A stretch of DNA of 64,000 bases from Marinovum algicola (GCF_900109145.1 NZ_FNYY01000002.1:1-64000), one strand, 5' to 3'. Positions 35,044-45,240 are shown, counted from the first letter of the stretch. Numbers and translations: made by a program. Notes: generated by a model from the letters alone, not told the origin.

Positions 35044-36272
35044 GGCGCGGTCGAGGTAAATTTGTTGACCGGTCGGTCGATCACCGACCGCGACGAGCGG
35101 CGGTTACGATAGCGCGTGGCCAGGGTGTCCGGGCCGGCCGTGATCTGGAAATAATCGTAGTCGCCGGGGCGGTCGAAGGCGCAGAGATACTGGAAATGCA
35201 GCCGGAAAAACCGCCAGCGCAGCGCCCTCCAGCGCTCTGGCGAGAGCGTTTTGGTAAAGGCGGCCGAGAACACCAGCGGCCATTTCTTCGCCGGCCCCGC
35301 CACTCCGGTGACCGCCACCGGATCGCAGAGCGCAAAGGCGCAGCCGTCTCCGGGCGCGGTGACATCGACCCAGAAGATTTCGTCGCGTTCGGACAGATAG
35401 GCAAGATCGGCGCGCAGCCGCCAGGCGCGCGGCAGAAAGCTGACCATCGGCACCACATGGCCGAGGCTGAGAAAGCCCAGTGCTGGTCCGTCTGGGCGCA
35501 CATGGCCGGCGCGGATCAGATCGGACAGCACCGACACGCCCAGATGCGCGCCCGAGGAATGGCCGATCACCAGAATCTCGTCGACCGGGTCATCGCAGGC
35601 CGCGGCAATGCTCTCGACAAATTCCGCGATCCGCGCCTCGAGCTCGGGGGGCATCGCGCCAAACGCGCGGGCGTTGTAGGAATAATCGTGCATCAGGTAA
35701 TAGACAAAAAGCTTGCCGTCCCACCTTCTGAACTGTTCCAGCAGCGCCCAGGCCAGCGCCAGCCCCGCCGCTCCTCCTACCAGCGGCCCGAGCCAGCCGA
35801 CCCAGGGCGAAAGCAGCAGCCCGAGCTTGACCGCGCCCCAGACCACCAGCGCCGCCAGCGCCGCCTCGAGCAGCAGCATCACCACAGGATAGAGCGCCGC
35901 GATCACCGGCCCCTTTTGCAGCCTGGCCAACCGCCAGAAGGCGCCCGAGCCGATATAGGCGATCGCGGTATAGATCATCCGCAAGTAGCTGATGAAAATG
36001 CCGTGGCCCATCGAATGCTTGACGATGTCGGACCAGACCAGCACCTCGACCTCGGTCTCGACCACGGCGCCGTCAAATTCGCCGGTGACATGCCAGCCGT
36101 AGTTGCGCGATTTGGCGCGCGGGCGCAACGCGATGTCATAGCCCGAGATCGCGGCCTGTCTGGCGGCCTCGCGCCGATAGAGCTCGCGGTAGCGGCGCGG
36201 GTGAATCGGGTCGTAGCCGGGGATATAGAACACCCGGCGCTTGCCGACCCTTCGCTTGTCGCCACTGCCCAT
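35040..36272 (-). CDS. Membrane-anchored alpha/beta-hydrolase-like protein
   Basis: In this 410-aa protein the N-terminal FYIPGYDPIHPRRYRELYRRE is followed by a two-helix hydrophobic hairpin (VIAALYPVVMLLLEAALAALVVW, LGPLVGGAAGLALAWALLEQ). A soluble part then carries a serine-hydrolase elbow EILVIGHSSGAHLG. The catalytic Asp and His are not obvious to me. It is translationally coupled to the P450 gene, so the two probably act on the same hydrophobic substrate. The family is not named with confidence. Confidence 0.75.
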   Translation of the reverse strand: MGSGDKRRVGKRRVFYIPGYDPIHPRRYRELYRREAARQAAISGYDIALRPRAKSRNYGWHVTGEFDGAVVETEVEVLVWSDIVKHSMGHGIFISYLRMIYTAIAYIGSGAFWRLARLQKGPVIAALYPVVMLLLEAALAALVVWGAVKLGLLLSPWVGWLGPLVGGAAGLALAWALLEQFRRWDGKLFVYYLMHDYSYNARAFGAMPPELEARIAEFVESIAAACDDPVDEILVIGHSSGAHLGVSVLSDLIRAGHVRPDGPALGFLSLGHVVPMVSFLPRAWRLRADLAYLSERDEIFWVDVTAPGDGCAFALCDPVAVTGVAGPAKKWPLVFSAAFTKTLSPERWRALRWRFFRLHFQYLCAFDRPGDYDYFQITAGPDTLATRYRNRRSSRSVIDRPVNKFTSTAP

Positions 36273-36365
36273 CTGCCACTCACTCTTTTGCCCCCGATCC
36301 TAGCCCGGTTTCGTGGCGAGAGTAAGGCGCTGGACAAGCCTCGCGGCGGCTCCTAGACCTGAGCC

Positions 36366-36590
36366 ATGCCCGAGACACTCGACGCCACCCACCTGCTCTG
36401 CCCCCTGCCCGTACTCAAGGCGCGCAAACGCCTGAAATCCATGGAAGATGGGGCAATCCTGGAGCTCCGCGCCGACGATCCGGCAGCGGTGGTGGACGTG
36501 CCGCATTTCTGCGCCGAAGCCGGCCATGCGCTGATCGAGACGCGCGCCGATGGCGCGGCCGAGATCTACGTGATCCGCAAGGGCGGCTGA
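36366..36590 (+). CDS. tusA: TusA-family sulfurtransferase
   Basis: The 74-aa protein has the family's CPxP motif (LLCPLPVLKARKRLKSM), whose Cys carries persulfide sulfur for tRNA thiolation or molybdenum-cofactor sulfuration. The second conserved region (AAVVDVPHFCAEAGHAL) is present. It is convergent with rne. Confidence 0.9.
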   Translation: MPETLDATHLLCPLPVLKARKRLKSMEDGAILELRADDPAAVVDVPHFCAEAGHALIETRADGAAEIYVIRKGG

Positions 36591-36603
36591 CCTCCCCAAA
36601 TGC

Positions 36604-36631
36604 AAAAAGCCCCGGCGCATGGCCGGGGCTT
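36604..36631 (-). terminator. Rho-independent terminator of rne
   Basis: The AAGCCCCGGC/GCCGGGGCTT stem (36607-36631) is followed on the minus strand by TTTTT. It sits 8 bp past the rne stop and may also stop tusA transcription from the other side, though the plus-strand U-tract is weak. Confidence 0.85.
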
Positions 36632-36638
36632 TGCCTGA

Positions 36639-39600
36639 TCAGCGGCCGATCGACCACCAGCCGCGTTTCTTCGGCTTGTCGGGGTCTTCCACTTCGGTCT
36701 CCTGCGCCACATCGGCGGTCTCGAGCACCGGCTCGGCCTTGGCCGTGGCGGGCTCCGGCGTCTCGGCCTCGGCCTGTTCCGGCTCCGCCGGGGCCTCGGG
36801 CTCGGGCTGGGCCTCGGGCTCTGCCGCGACGTCGGACTGCACCGGCTCTGCCGCAGGCGCATCCTCTGCCACAGGCGCGTCCTCTGCGATCGGTGCCTCG
36901 GGCTCTGTCGCCGGGGCCTCGGCCACCTCGTCCACTTGCGAAGCCTCGGCAGGGGCATCCACCGCTGCCGGTGCCGCTTCGGCCGCCGGCGTGTCCGCCG
37001 GCGCCTCTGCGGCGGGCTCAGCCTCGGCTGCCGGGGCCTCAGTCGCCTCGGGCGTCTCCGCTGCGGCCGCAGGTTCCGGCGCCGCCGCAGGCGCTTCGCT
37101 CACCTCTGCCGGGGCCTCGGCCGCCTCGGTGGCGGCACCTTCGGCAACCTGCGCCTCTGGCGCGGCTGTCTCGTCCGAACCGGTCTCTTCGGTCTTGGCG
37201 CGCGAGGATTTGCGGCGGCTGCTCGACGTGCGGCGGGTGCGCTTGGGCTTGTCGCCGCTGCTTTCCTCGTCCGCCGGGCTGGCCTCGGCCTCTTCTTTCG
37301 GAGCTTTGGCTTTCTTGTCGCCATCGGCCTGTTTGTCGCCATTGGCGTCCTTGTCGCCATTGTCGTCGTCAGACCCGTCCTGCCCATCGCCATTGTTCTC
37401 GTCCGACTTGGACTTCCGCCGACGCCGGCGCCGCCGGCGCTTCTTGGGCTTGGGGGTCTCTTCTTCGCCGGTCTCGGGGGTTTCGGCCGGTGCCTCTTCG
37501 GCGGCCTGGGCCTCTTCTTCCGGTTCCTCGGTGTCTTCGTCGACCAGATCCATGATCTTGGTGTCGGCCGAGACGACGGGCGCTTCGGCCACCTTGCGGG
37601 TGGCGGTTTTCAGCTTTTCGATGGTGAAATCAGGGCTGACCAGCGCCGGATCGCCCTCGACCCGCACGGCAATGCCATAGCGCGCCTCGATCATCGCGAT
37701 ATGTTCGCGCTTGGCGTTCATCAGGTAGTTAGCAATCGTCACCGGGCAGCGCACCAGCAGTTCTTTGCAGCGGCGGCGGGTGCCTTCCTCTTCGATCTGG
37801 CGCAGCACTTGCAGGGCAAGGCTGTCATCCGAACGGATGAGGCCGGTTCCGTGGCAATGCGGGCACGGCGCGGTGGTGGCCTCGATCATGCCGGGGCGCA
37901 GACGCTGGCGCGACATTTCCATCAGGCCAAAGCCGGAAATGCGGCCCACCTGGATGCGGGCCCGGTCGGTCTTGAGCTTGTCCTTCAGCTTCTTCTCGAC
38001 GGCGGCGTTGTTCTTGCGCTCGTCCATGTCGATGAAGTCGATCACGATCAGCCCGGCAAGGTCGCGCAGCCGGAGCTGGCGCGCCACCTCTTCGGCGGCT
38101 TCCAGGTTGGTCTTGAGCGCGGTCTCCTCGATCGAGCCTTCCTTGGTCGCACGGCCGGAGTTGACGTCGATGGCGACAAGCGCCTCGGTGACGCCGATCA
38201 CGATGTAGCCGCCGGACTTGAGCTGCACCGTCGGGTTGAACATCGCGCCGAGGTAGCTTTCTACCTGATAGCGGGCAAAAAGCGGCAGCTGGTCGCCGTA
38301 TTGCTTCACGTTCTTGGCGTGGGACGGCATGATCATCTTCATGAAGTCCTTGGCGATGCGGTAGCCGCGCTCGCCCTCGACCAGAACCTCGTCGATGTCG
38401 CGACTGTAGAGATCGCGGATCGAACGTTTGATCAGGTCGCCTTCTTCATAGATCTTGGCCGGCGCGATTGATTTCAGCGTCAGCTCGCGGATCTGCTCCC
38501 ACAGGCGTTGCAGGTATTCGTAGTCGCGCTTGATCTCGGATTTGGTGCGTTTGGCGCCGGCGGTGCGGATGATCAGCCCCGCGCCCTGCGGCACGTCGAT
38601 CTCGTTGGCAATCTCTTTGAGCTTCTTGCGGTCGGGGGCATTGGTGATCTTGCGGCTGATGCCACCGCCACGCGCAGTGTTGGGCATGAGCACGCAATAG
38701 CGGCCCGCGAGCGAGAGATAGGTGGTCAGCGCTGCGCCCTTGTTGCCGCGCTCTTCCTTGACGACCTGCACCAGCAGGATCTGGCGCACCTTGATGACTT
38801 CCTGGATCTTGTAGCGGCGCGGGCGCGGTTTGCGCGGCGGGCGGATGTCTTCCTGATCGTCGTCATCGGCCACCGATTCGATATCGCTGTCCTTGTCGGC
38901 GGCATCGGGCTTGGCCGGGGTCTCGTCTTCGTCGTCCTCGGTCTCGACCTCGGGGGCATCGCCGGTCTTGGCGGTGTCGTCAGCCGGCGTCTCGGTCGCG
39001 GACACGTCAGCCGCCTCCGGCGCCTCTTCCGCCTCGTCTGCCGGCGTGTCCGATTGGGGGGCGGCCGCTTCGACGGTCTCTTCCGCCTGAGCAGCGTCCG
39101 CCGCCGGTGCCGTTTCCGCCGCCTCGGCTTCGGGCGCATCGCCGCCCTCGGGTTCCTCGACCGGGGTCTCGGCGACGGTCGCCATCGGCGACAGCCCTTC
39201 GAGCGTGTCCTCGCCATCACCGAGGTCGATGGTTTCCATCCCCTCGACTTCGCGGCTTTCGATCGCATCGGTATTGGCGGTCTTCTCTGCCTTCGAGGCT
39301 GACCGGCGGCGGCGCTTCTTGGGGCGCGCCGCTTCTTCCTCGTCCCGCGCCTTCATGGCCTCGGCATAGGCGCGTTCTTCCTCCATCAGCGCCTCGCGGT
39401 CGGCGACGGGGATCTGGTAATAGTCGGGATGGATCTCGGAAAAGGCAAGGAAGCCATGGCGGTTGCCGCCATAGTCGACGAAGGCCGCTTGCAGCGACGG
39501 CTCGACCCGTGTGACTTTTGCTAGATAGATATTGCCAGCGAGCTGGCGCTTGTTTTCCGATTCAAAGTCGAATTCCTCGACTTTGTTTCCGTCCACCACC

Positions 39601-39653
39601 ACGACGCGGGTTTCTTCCGCGTGGGTGGCATCGATAAGCATTTTCTTGGCCAT
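36639..39653 (-). CDS. rne: Ribonuclease E
   Basis: The 1004-aa endoribonuclease is the core of the RNA degradosome. The N-terminal S1/RNase H-like part is split: residues 1-80 and from about 281 on match RNase E, while about 81-280 is an acidic, Ala/Glu/Pro-rich insertion with a basic KKRRRR patch. The catalytic DNase I-like region has VDVNSGRATKEG and LIVIDFIDMDERKNN (Mg-binding Asp), and the Zn-link CPHCHGTG is intact. The C-terminal ~270 residues are disordered, with basic KPKKRRRRRRRRK and long Ala/Glu repeats ending in KPKKRGWWSIGR. The ATG at 39653 matches the family start MAKKMLIDATHAEE. Confidence 0.96.
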   Translation of the reverse strand: MAKKMLIDATHAEETRVVVVDGNKVEEFDFESENKRQLAGNIYLAKVTRVEPSLQAAFVDYGGNRHGFLAFSEIHPDYYQIPVADREALMEEERAYAEAMKARDEEEAARPKKRRRRSASKAEKTANTDAIESREVEGMETIDLGDGEDTLEGLSPMATVAETPVEEPEGGDAPEAEAAETAPAADAAQAEETVEAAAPQSDTPADEAEEAPEAADVSATETPADDTAKTGDAPEVETEDDEDETPAKPDAADKDSDIESVADDDDQEDIRPPRKPRPRRYKIQEVIKVRQILLVQVVKEERGNKGAALTTYLSLAGRYCVLMPNTARGGGISRKITNAPDRKKLKEIANEIDVPQGAGLIIRTAGAKRTKSEIKRDYEYLQRLWEQIRELTLKSIAPAKIYEEGDLIKRSIRDLYSRDIDEVLVEGERGYRIAKDFMKMIMPSHAKNVKQYGDQLPLFARYQVESYLGAMFNPTVQLKSGGYIVIGVTEALVAIDVNSGRATKEGSIEETALKTNLEAAEEVARQLRLRDLAGLIVIDFIDMDERKNNAAVEKKLKDKLKTDRARIQVGRISGFGLMEMSRQRLRPGMIEATTAPCPHCHGTGLIRSDDSLALQVLRQIEEEGTRRRCKELLVRCPVTIANYLMNAKREHIAMIEARYGIAVRVEGDPALVSPDFTIEKLKTATRKVAEAPVVSADTKIMDLVDEDTEEPEEEAQAAEEAPAETPETGEEETPKPKKRRRRRRRRKSKSDENNGDGQDGSDDDNGDKDANGDKQADGDKKAKAPKEEAEASPADEESSGDKPKRTRRTSSSRRKSSRAKTEETGSDETAAPEAQVAEGAATEAAEAPAEVSEAPAAAPEPAAAAETPEATEAPAAEAEPAAEAPADTPAAEAAPAAVDAPAEASQVDEVAEAPATEPEAPIAEDAPVAEDAPAAEPVQSDVAAEPEAQPEPEAPAEPEQAEAETPEPATAKAEPVLETADVAQETEVEDPDKPKKRGWWSIGR

Positions 39654-40230
39654 TGTACTTTCATGCTTTCCCACAAGCCCAAGGCCGCGCGGGATATCCC
39701 GGGCGGCGCGGCGGATTGCAGGAAATGTCCGATTGGGGCGATGGTGGACGCGGTCAGCACAGGCATGGGTGCGGGGCCCGTGATGGCCCCTGCTCTTGCC
39801 CTCTGAATTCTCGCGCGTTGCATCGCGTTTCTTCTCCGACGGTCTGGCGCACGCACCATCCGCCCGTTTGCGGCCCGCCGCTTTCACAGTCGGGCTGGTC
39901 TTACGATCGCCGCCACGTCAATCTGGCGGTCCGGCGATCAGATCGGTCTGTCTTGGAAGGTTCGGGGCATCTGGCCCGCGTGACTTCGAAAACAGCGAAA
40001 CTCTCGGGCAGAGGGACTGCGCCCTTTTGCCTTCTGTCAACATAAGGTGGGAAGGCGGGCAAATACAATGGGCAATCGTCAGCCGCACCGGCCCTGCGAC
40101 AAGAAACGCCGCTTTTGCCGGCGCCCGGGACAGCCGTCACCGCCCCCGCGCCGGTGGCGCGCCGCCGACCGAGAGGCCCGGATCAAGTCCGGGGCGCGGG
40201 GCCTGAAACCTCCACGCCCCGCCAAGTCCC
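39654..40230. other. Long rne upstream region, no gene
   Basis: This 577-bp gap holds the presumed rne promoter and leader. E. coli rne has a long autoregulatory 5' UTR; a similar role is possible but not shown. A TTGACA lies on the minus strand near 40034-40039, without a convincing -10. A palindrome CCCGGA-TCAAG-TCCGGG at 40177-40193 belongs to the dispersed family. Open frames here lack coding character. Confidence 0.5.
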
Positions 40231-41103
40231 TCAGCCCGCTGCGTTCAGCCGCTTGATCAGGCTCGAGGTGTCCCAGCGCCCGCCGCCGAGCTTCTGCACA
40301 TCCTTGTAGAACTGATCGACCAGCGCCGTCACCGGCAGGCTCGCCCCCACCTCGTCGGCGGTCTTCAGACAGATCGCCAGGTCCTTGCGCATCCAGTCCA
40401 CCGCGAACCCGTGTTCGAACTGATCCGCCAGCATGGTCTCGTAGCGGTTCGCCATCTGCCAGGAACCGGCGGCCCCGCCGCTGATCACATCGACCACCGC
40501 CGCACCGTCGAGCCCGGCCTTCTGGGCAAAATGCAGCCCCTCGGACAGCCCCTGCACCAGCCCGGCAATGCAGATCTGGTTGACCATCTTGGTCATCTGC
40601 CCGGCTCCGCTCTCGCCCAGCCGGCGGCAGGCCTTGGCATAGGCCGCGATCACAGGCTCGGCCCGGTCGTAGGCCGCCTGATCGCCGCCGCACATCACCG
40701 CCAGCTGGCCGTTCTCGGCGCCTGCCTGCCCGCCGGACACCGGCGCGTCGACAAAGGCGATGCCGCCAGCCTCGGCCGCGTCATAGAGCTCGCGCGTCAC
40801 CGCCGCCGAGACCGTGGTGTGATCGACAAAGACCGTGCCCTCGTCCATTCCGGCAAAGGCGCCCTCTTCGCCCAGGCACACCGCCCGCAGGTCGTCGTCA
40901 TTGCCGACGCAGGCCATCACGAACTCGGCGCCCCGGGCCGCCTCGGCCGGCGTCGGGGCACTGGCACCGCCATGCTCGCCGGCCCAGGCCTCGGCCTTGG
41001 CGGCGGTGCGGTTGTAGACGGTCACCTCGTGGCCCGCCTTGGCCAGATACCCGGCCATCGGATAGCCCATCACGCCCAATCCCAGAAATGCCAGTTTCGC
41101 CAT
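40231..41103 (-). CDS. 3-hydroxyisobutyrate dehydrogenase-family oxidoreductase
   Basis: The 290-aa NAD(P)-dependent beta-hydroxyacid dehydrogenase has the N-terminal GLGVMGYPMAGYLAKAGHEV nucleotide motif, the substrate motif DAPVSGGQAGAENGQLAVM and the catalytic lysine in GQMTKMVNQI. Members include 3-hydroxyisobutyrate, tartronate semialdehyde and succinic semialdehyde reductases, which cannot be told apart here. It stands alone between rne and a divergent penicillin acylase. Confidence 0.92.
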   Translation of the reverse strand: MAKLAFLGLGVMGYPMAGYLAKAGHEVTVYNRTAAKAEAWAGEHGGASAPTPAEAARGAEFVMACVGNDDDLRAVCLGEEGAFAGMDEGTVFVDHTTVSAAVTRELYDAAEAGGIAFVDAPVSGGQAGAENGQLAVMCGGDQAAYDRAEPVIAAYAKACRRLGESGAGQMTKMVNQICIAGLVQGLSEGLHFAQKAGLDGAAVVDVISGGAAGSWQMANRYETMLADQFEHGFAVDWMRKDLAICLKTADEVGASLPVTALVDQFYKDVQKLGGGRWDTSSLIKRLNAAG

Positions 41104-41195
41104 GTCGTGTGCTCCCGCTTTTGTCTTGCATCCGTTTCCTTTAAGGGGTTCTCACCCGAGCCGGACGGGAAGACAAGAGGCAAGGCAAGGCGCAG

Positions 41196-43661
41196 ATGGC
41201 AAGCTTATTCAAATGGCTGTTCAGGCTGGCAACGGCCCTCGTGGTGCTCTGCCTGCTGGCGGTGGCCGCGGTTTATTACCTCGCCTCGCGTTCGCTGCCC
41301 GATTACGACAAGGAGCTGGCGGTGCGCGGCATCGACGGACCGGTCGAGATCGTGCGCAACAATGCCAATGTGCCGCATATCTTCGGCGCCGGGGATGCGG
41401 ATGTGTTCTTTGGCCTGGGCTATGCCCATGCGCAGGACCGGCTGTGGCAGATGGTGACCCTGCGCCGCACCGTGCAGGGCCGGCTGTCCGAAGTGTTTGG
41501 CCGTCGCACCCTGAGCACCGACACGCTGATGCGCCGGCTCGATCTCTATCCCCGCGCCACCCGGTCGGTGGCGGCGCAGGATGACCGCACCCTGGCGGCG
41601 CTGACGGCCTATGCGGCCGGCGTGAACGCCCGACTGGACGAGATCAACCGTTCGGCGCTGGGCCGCGGCGCGCCCGAGTTCTTTCTCTTCGAGGCGCCCA
41701 TCGCGCCCTGGCAACCGGCCGATTCCATCGCGCTGATCAAGCTGCTGGCAGTGCAGCTCTCCGGCCAGATGCAGGAAGAGGTGCTGCGCGCCCGCACGTC
41801 GCTGCTCATCCCCGACGAGGACCGGCTGCGCGATATCCTGCCCGATGTGCCCGGCTCCGGCACCGCAGCGCTGCCGGAATATGCCGCCCTGGTGCCGGAG
41901 ATCCGCAAGGGGCACCAGGATTATGCCCGCCTGCCGCGCGACCCGCTCTCACCCTTCGCGCCGCGCGGGCTGGCCGGGGCGTCGAACGCCTGGGCGGCGG
42001 CGCCCTCGCGCTCGGCCTCGGGCGGCACCCTGCTGGCCAATGACCCGCACCTGGGCTTTACCGCGCCGGCGATCTGGTATCTGGCGAGGCTCGAGCTTGA
42101 AACCGGCGGCGTGATCGGCGCCACGGTGCCCGGCGTGCCGGTGGTGATGGCCGGCAAGAGCCCCAATCTCGGCTGGGGTGTCACCTCGTCTTACCTCGAC
42201 GATCAGGATCTCTATATCGAGCAGCTCAACCCCGACAATCCGCAGCAATACCGCACCCCCGGCGGCTTCAAGGATTTCGAGACCCGCCGTTCGATCGTCC
42301 GCATCAAGGATGAGGCGCCGGTCACCGTCACCCTGCGCTGGACCGACAATGGCCCGGTGCTGCCGGGCTCGCATTTCGATCTGGGCGCGATCACCCCCGC
42401 CGGCCATGTCGCCACGCTGGCCTGGACGGCGCTGAGCGATGCCGACACCTCGCTCAGCGCCGCCATGGGGCTGATGTACGCCCAGGATATCGACGCGGCG
42501 GTGGCCACCGGCAAGGATTTCGTTGCCCCGAGCCAGATGCTGACCCTGGCCGACAAGGAGGGCATCGCGCTGCAACTGGTCGGCCGCATGCCGCGCCGCT
42601 CCGAGCGCCACGAGAGCCAGGGCCGCCTGCCCACCAAGGGCTGGGCCGCCGAAAACCGCTGGCAGGGCAGTCTGCCGTATGAGGACAACCCCTCTTTCCT
42701 GCGCCCCGAGGGCGGCATTGTCGGCAATACCAACAACAAGGTGATCGACCGGCCCTTCCCAGAGCATGTCTCCTTCAATTGGGGCGACAGCCAGCGGATC
42801 GAACGCTGGACCCGGCTGATGCAGGGCCGCGAAGTGCACACCCGCGACAGTTTCACCGAGGCCCAGCTCGACACCGTCAGCTTTGCCGCCCGCTCGCTGC
42901 TGCCGCTGATCGGTGCCGATCTCTGGTTTACCGGCGAGGCCGCCCCGGCCGGCACCCTGGCCCGCCAGCGGCAGGTGGCGCTGACCCTGCTGGCGGATTG
43001 GAACGGCGAGATGAACGAACATCTGCCGGAACCGCTGATCTATGCCGCCTGGCTGCGCGCGTTGCAGGAAAGGCTGATCCGCGACGATCTCGGGCCGCTG
43101 GCGGATGAATACACCCATGTGGAGCCGCTGTTCATCGAACGGGTCTACCGCGACATCGACGGCGCCAGCGCCTGGTGCGACATCCTGCAATCCTCGCCCG
43201 AGGAGAGCTGCACCGATATCGCCCGCCTGGCGCTGGACGATGCGGTGGTCTGGCTGGAAGAGACCCACGGCCGCGACCTCTCGGCCCTGCGCTGGGGCGA
43301 CGCGCATGAGGCGACCCATGATCACCCGGTGCTGGGCGAGGTGCCGGTGCTGCGCCATTTCGTCAATATTCGCCAGTCGACCTCGGGCGGCGACCATACG
43401 CTCTTGCGCGGCCGCACCCGCGGCACCGGAGCCAACCCCTATCTGAACGTGCATGGCGCTGGCTATCGCGGGGTCTACGACTTCGCCGATCCCGACAGTT
43501 CGGTCTTTATCACCTCGACCGGCCAGTCTGGCCACTTTCTGTCCCGCCACTACGACGATCTCGGCAGCCTGTGGCGGCGCGGCGAATATATCCCGATGTC
43601 ACTGGATGAAGATCTCGCACGGGCGGCAGCAACGGGGGTGACACGGCTGATGCCGCAGTAG
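41196..43661 (+). CDS. Penicillin acylase-family Ntn-hydrolase
   Basis: The 821-aa periplasmic proenzyme has an N-terminal membrane/signal segment (ALVVLCLLAVAAVYYLASR). The alpha-chain region follows, then the autoprocessing site GASNAW with the new N-terminal nucleophile Ser263, and the beta chain with NDPHLGFTAPAIWYLARLE and TNNKVIDRPFPEH. Such acylases deacylate N-acyl homoserine lactones, beta-lactams or other amides; the substrate is not determinable. The length is typical. It is divergent from the dehydrogenase gene across 92 bp. Confidence 0.92.
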   Translation: MASLFKWLFRLATALVVLCLLAVAAVYYLASRSLPDYDKELAVRGIDGPVEIVRNNANVPHIFGAGDADVFFGLGYAHAQDRLWQMVTLRRTVQGRLSEVFGRRTLSTDTLMRRLDLYPRATRSVAAQDDRTLAALTAYAAGVNARLDEINRSALGRGAPEFFLFEAPIAPWQPADSIALIKLLAVQLSGQMQEEVLRARTSLLIPDEDRLRDILPDVPGSGTAALPEYAALVPEIRKGHQDYARLPRDPLSPFAPRGLAGASNAWAAAPSRSASGGTLLANDPHLGFTAPAIWYLARLELETGGVIGATVPGVPVVMAGKSPNLGWGVTSSYLDDQDLYIEQLNPDNPQQYRTPGGFKDFETRRSIVRIKDEAPVTVTLRWTDNGPVLPGSHFDLGAITPAGHVATLAWTALSDADTSLSAAMGLMYAQDIDAAVATGKDFVAPSQMLTLADKEGIALQLVGRMPRRSERHESQGRLPTKGWAAENRWQGSLPYEDNPSFLRPEGGIVGNTNNKVIDRPFPEHVSFNWGDSQRIERWTRLMQGREVHTRDSFTEAQLDTVSFAARSLLPLIGADLWFTGEAAPAGTLARQRQVALTLLADWNGEMNEHLPEPLIYAAWLRALQERLIRDDLGPLADEYTHVEPLFIERVYRDIDGASAWCDILQSSPEESCTDIARLALDDAVVWLEETHGRDLSALRWGDAHEATHDHPVLGEVPVLRHFVNIRQSTSGGDHTLLRGRTRGTGANPYLNVHGAGYRGVYDFADPDSSVFITSTGQSGHFLSRHYDDLGSLWRRGEYIPMSLDEDLARAAATGVTRLMPQ

Positions 43662-43965
43662 CTTTGCGGCACCTGATCGCCCCCGTTTGCGAGAGCCGCG
43701 CCATCGTCGACCCGGGTGGCGATACAACGGCCGTGAATGCCACTTCATCCCGGCCAGGCCCGTAACAGTTCGCGAAAGAACGCCGACAGCAGCCAAATTG
43801 CAGCCTCGGGAAGCGGGTCTGCGATGGCGCAGCAGCCTGCGCCCCGGCCCAGCCAACCCGCTACCGTACAGACCTTCACCGTCCCGGCCCTGCGCCGGGA
43901 CCTCCCGGCCAGCCTCACACCGGCGCGTTCGGTTGCTTGCTCGGGCTGCGCCCCAGTTCCGCGCC
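43662..43965. other. Intergenic gap with dispersed palindrome
   Basis: About 300 bp lie between the convergent penicillin acylase and hflX genes. It contains GTCCCGGC-N5-GCCGGGAC at 43881-43901, the same palindrome as in the 5130-5618 array. I see no gene or clear terminator. Confidence 0.5.
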
Positions 43966-45240
43966 CTACAGCCTTGCGAATTGCGCTTCCTGTTTGCGGC
44001 TCCAGGCCACCTTGAGCCGATAGCCGGTCTCGTCCTGCGCCTCGTCGGTCACCAGACCGCGCTCGAACAGCCAGGCGCGCTTGCGGCCCTCGCCGAAACC
44101 AAGCGCCACTTCGGTCTCGTGTTTTTCGGCCTCGAGCGCGCGGGTCACCGCATCGAGGAAATCCCCCATGCCGTCGCCGGTCACCGCCGAAAGCGTCACG
44201 ATGGCATCGTCGCGGGCCGCGCGGGCCTGAAGCGCGGCCCGGTCCTCGGCGGCAATCCGGTCGATCTTGTTCCAGATCTCGAGCTGCGGGGTGCTGTCAG
44301 GCACCCCGAGGCTGCCCAGGATGGCGCGCACGTCCTCGGCCTGCTCTTCGCTGCCCTCATGGCTGATGTCGCGCACATGGCAGATCACATCCGCCGCCAG
44401 CACCTCTTCCAGCGTGGCGCGGAAGGCGGCGACCAGTTCGGTCGGCAGGTCCGAGATAAAGCCCACGGTGTCCGACAGGATCACCTCGAGCCCGTTGTCG
44501 AGTTCGACCGCGCGCATCGTCGGGTCGAGCGTAGCAAAGAGCATGTCCTTGGCCATGACCTCAGCCCCGGTCAGCCGGTTGAACAGCGTCGATTTGCCGG
44601 CGTTGGTATAGCCCACCAGCGCGACAATCGGAAACGGCACCTTGGCGCGGGCCTTGCGGTGCAGGTCGCGGGTCTTGACCACCTTGTCGAGCTGCCGGCG
44701 CAGGCGCACCAATTGATCGTCGATCGCCCGCCGGTCGGCCTCGATCTGGGTTTCGCCGGGGCCGCCGACAAAGCCGAGCCCGCCGCGCTGCCGCTCGAGG
44801 TGGGTCCAGGCGCGGACAAGGCGGGTGCGCTGATAAGACAGCGCCGCCATCTCGACCTGCAACACCCCCTCGCGGGTGGCGGCGCGGTCGGAAAAGATCT
44901 CGAGGATCAGCCCGGTGCGATCGAGCAACTTGACCCCCCAGTCCTTTTCGAGATTGCGCTGCTGCACCGGTGTCACCGGCCCGTCGACCAGCACCAATTC
45001 GACGTCCTCGGCCTTGAACCGGGCGCCCAGTTCCTCGATCTTGCCGGAGCCGAAGAGCTTGCCGGGCTGAACGTTTCTCAGGCCGACGACCTCGGCGCCC
45101 ACCACCTCGAGATCAGGCAGCGCCGCGGCCAGGGCCACCGCCTCTGCCAGCGCCGGTTCGGGCGTGCGCCGGTCCTGATCGGACTTGATGTCGGGATGCA
45201 GGACCCAGGCACGGGTCACATGCGTGTCATGCTCTTTCAA
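43966..45240 (-). CDS. hflX: Ribosome-associated GTPase HflX
   Basis: The 424-aa GTPase binds the 50S subunit and splits stalled ribosomes. The N-terminal HflX domain with [20 protein letters not shown] and a coiled-coil linker ([14 protein letters not shown]) precede the G domain ([30 protein letters not shown]). It starts with TTG overlapping the hfq stop (TTGA), which implies coupling. The hfq-hflX order is the usual one. Confidence 0.93.
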   Translation of the reverse strand: MKEHDTHVTRAWVLHPDIKSDQDRRTPEPALAEAVALAAALPDLEVVGAEVVGLRNVQPGKLFGSGKIEELGARFKAEDVELVLVDGPVTPVQQRNLEKDWGVKLLDRTGLILEIFSDRAATREGVLQVEMAALSYQRTRLVRAWTHLERQRGGLGFVGGPGETQIEADRRAIDDQLVRLRRQLDKVVKTRDLHRKARAKVPFPIVALVGYTNAGKSTLFNRLTGAEVMAKDMLFATLDPTMRAVELDNGLEVILSDTVGFISDLPTELVAAFRATLEEVLAADVICHVRDISHEGSEEQAEDVRAILGSLGVPDSTPQLEIWNKIDRIAAEDRAALQARAARDDAIVTLSAVTGDGMGDFLDAVTRALEAEKHETEVALGFGEGRKRAWLFERGLVTDEAQDETGYRLKVAWSRKQEAQFARL

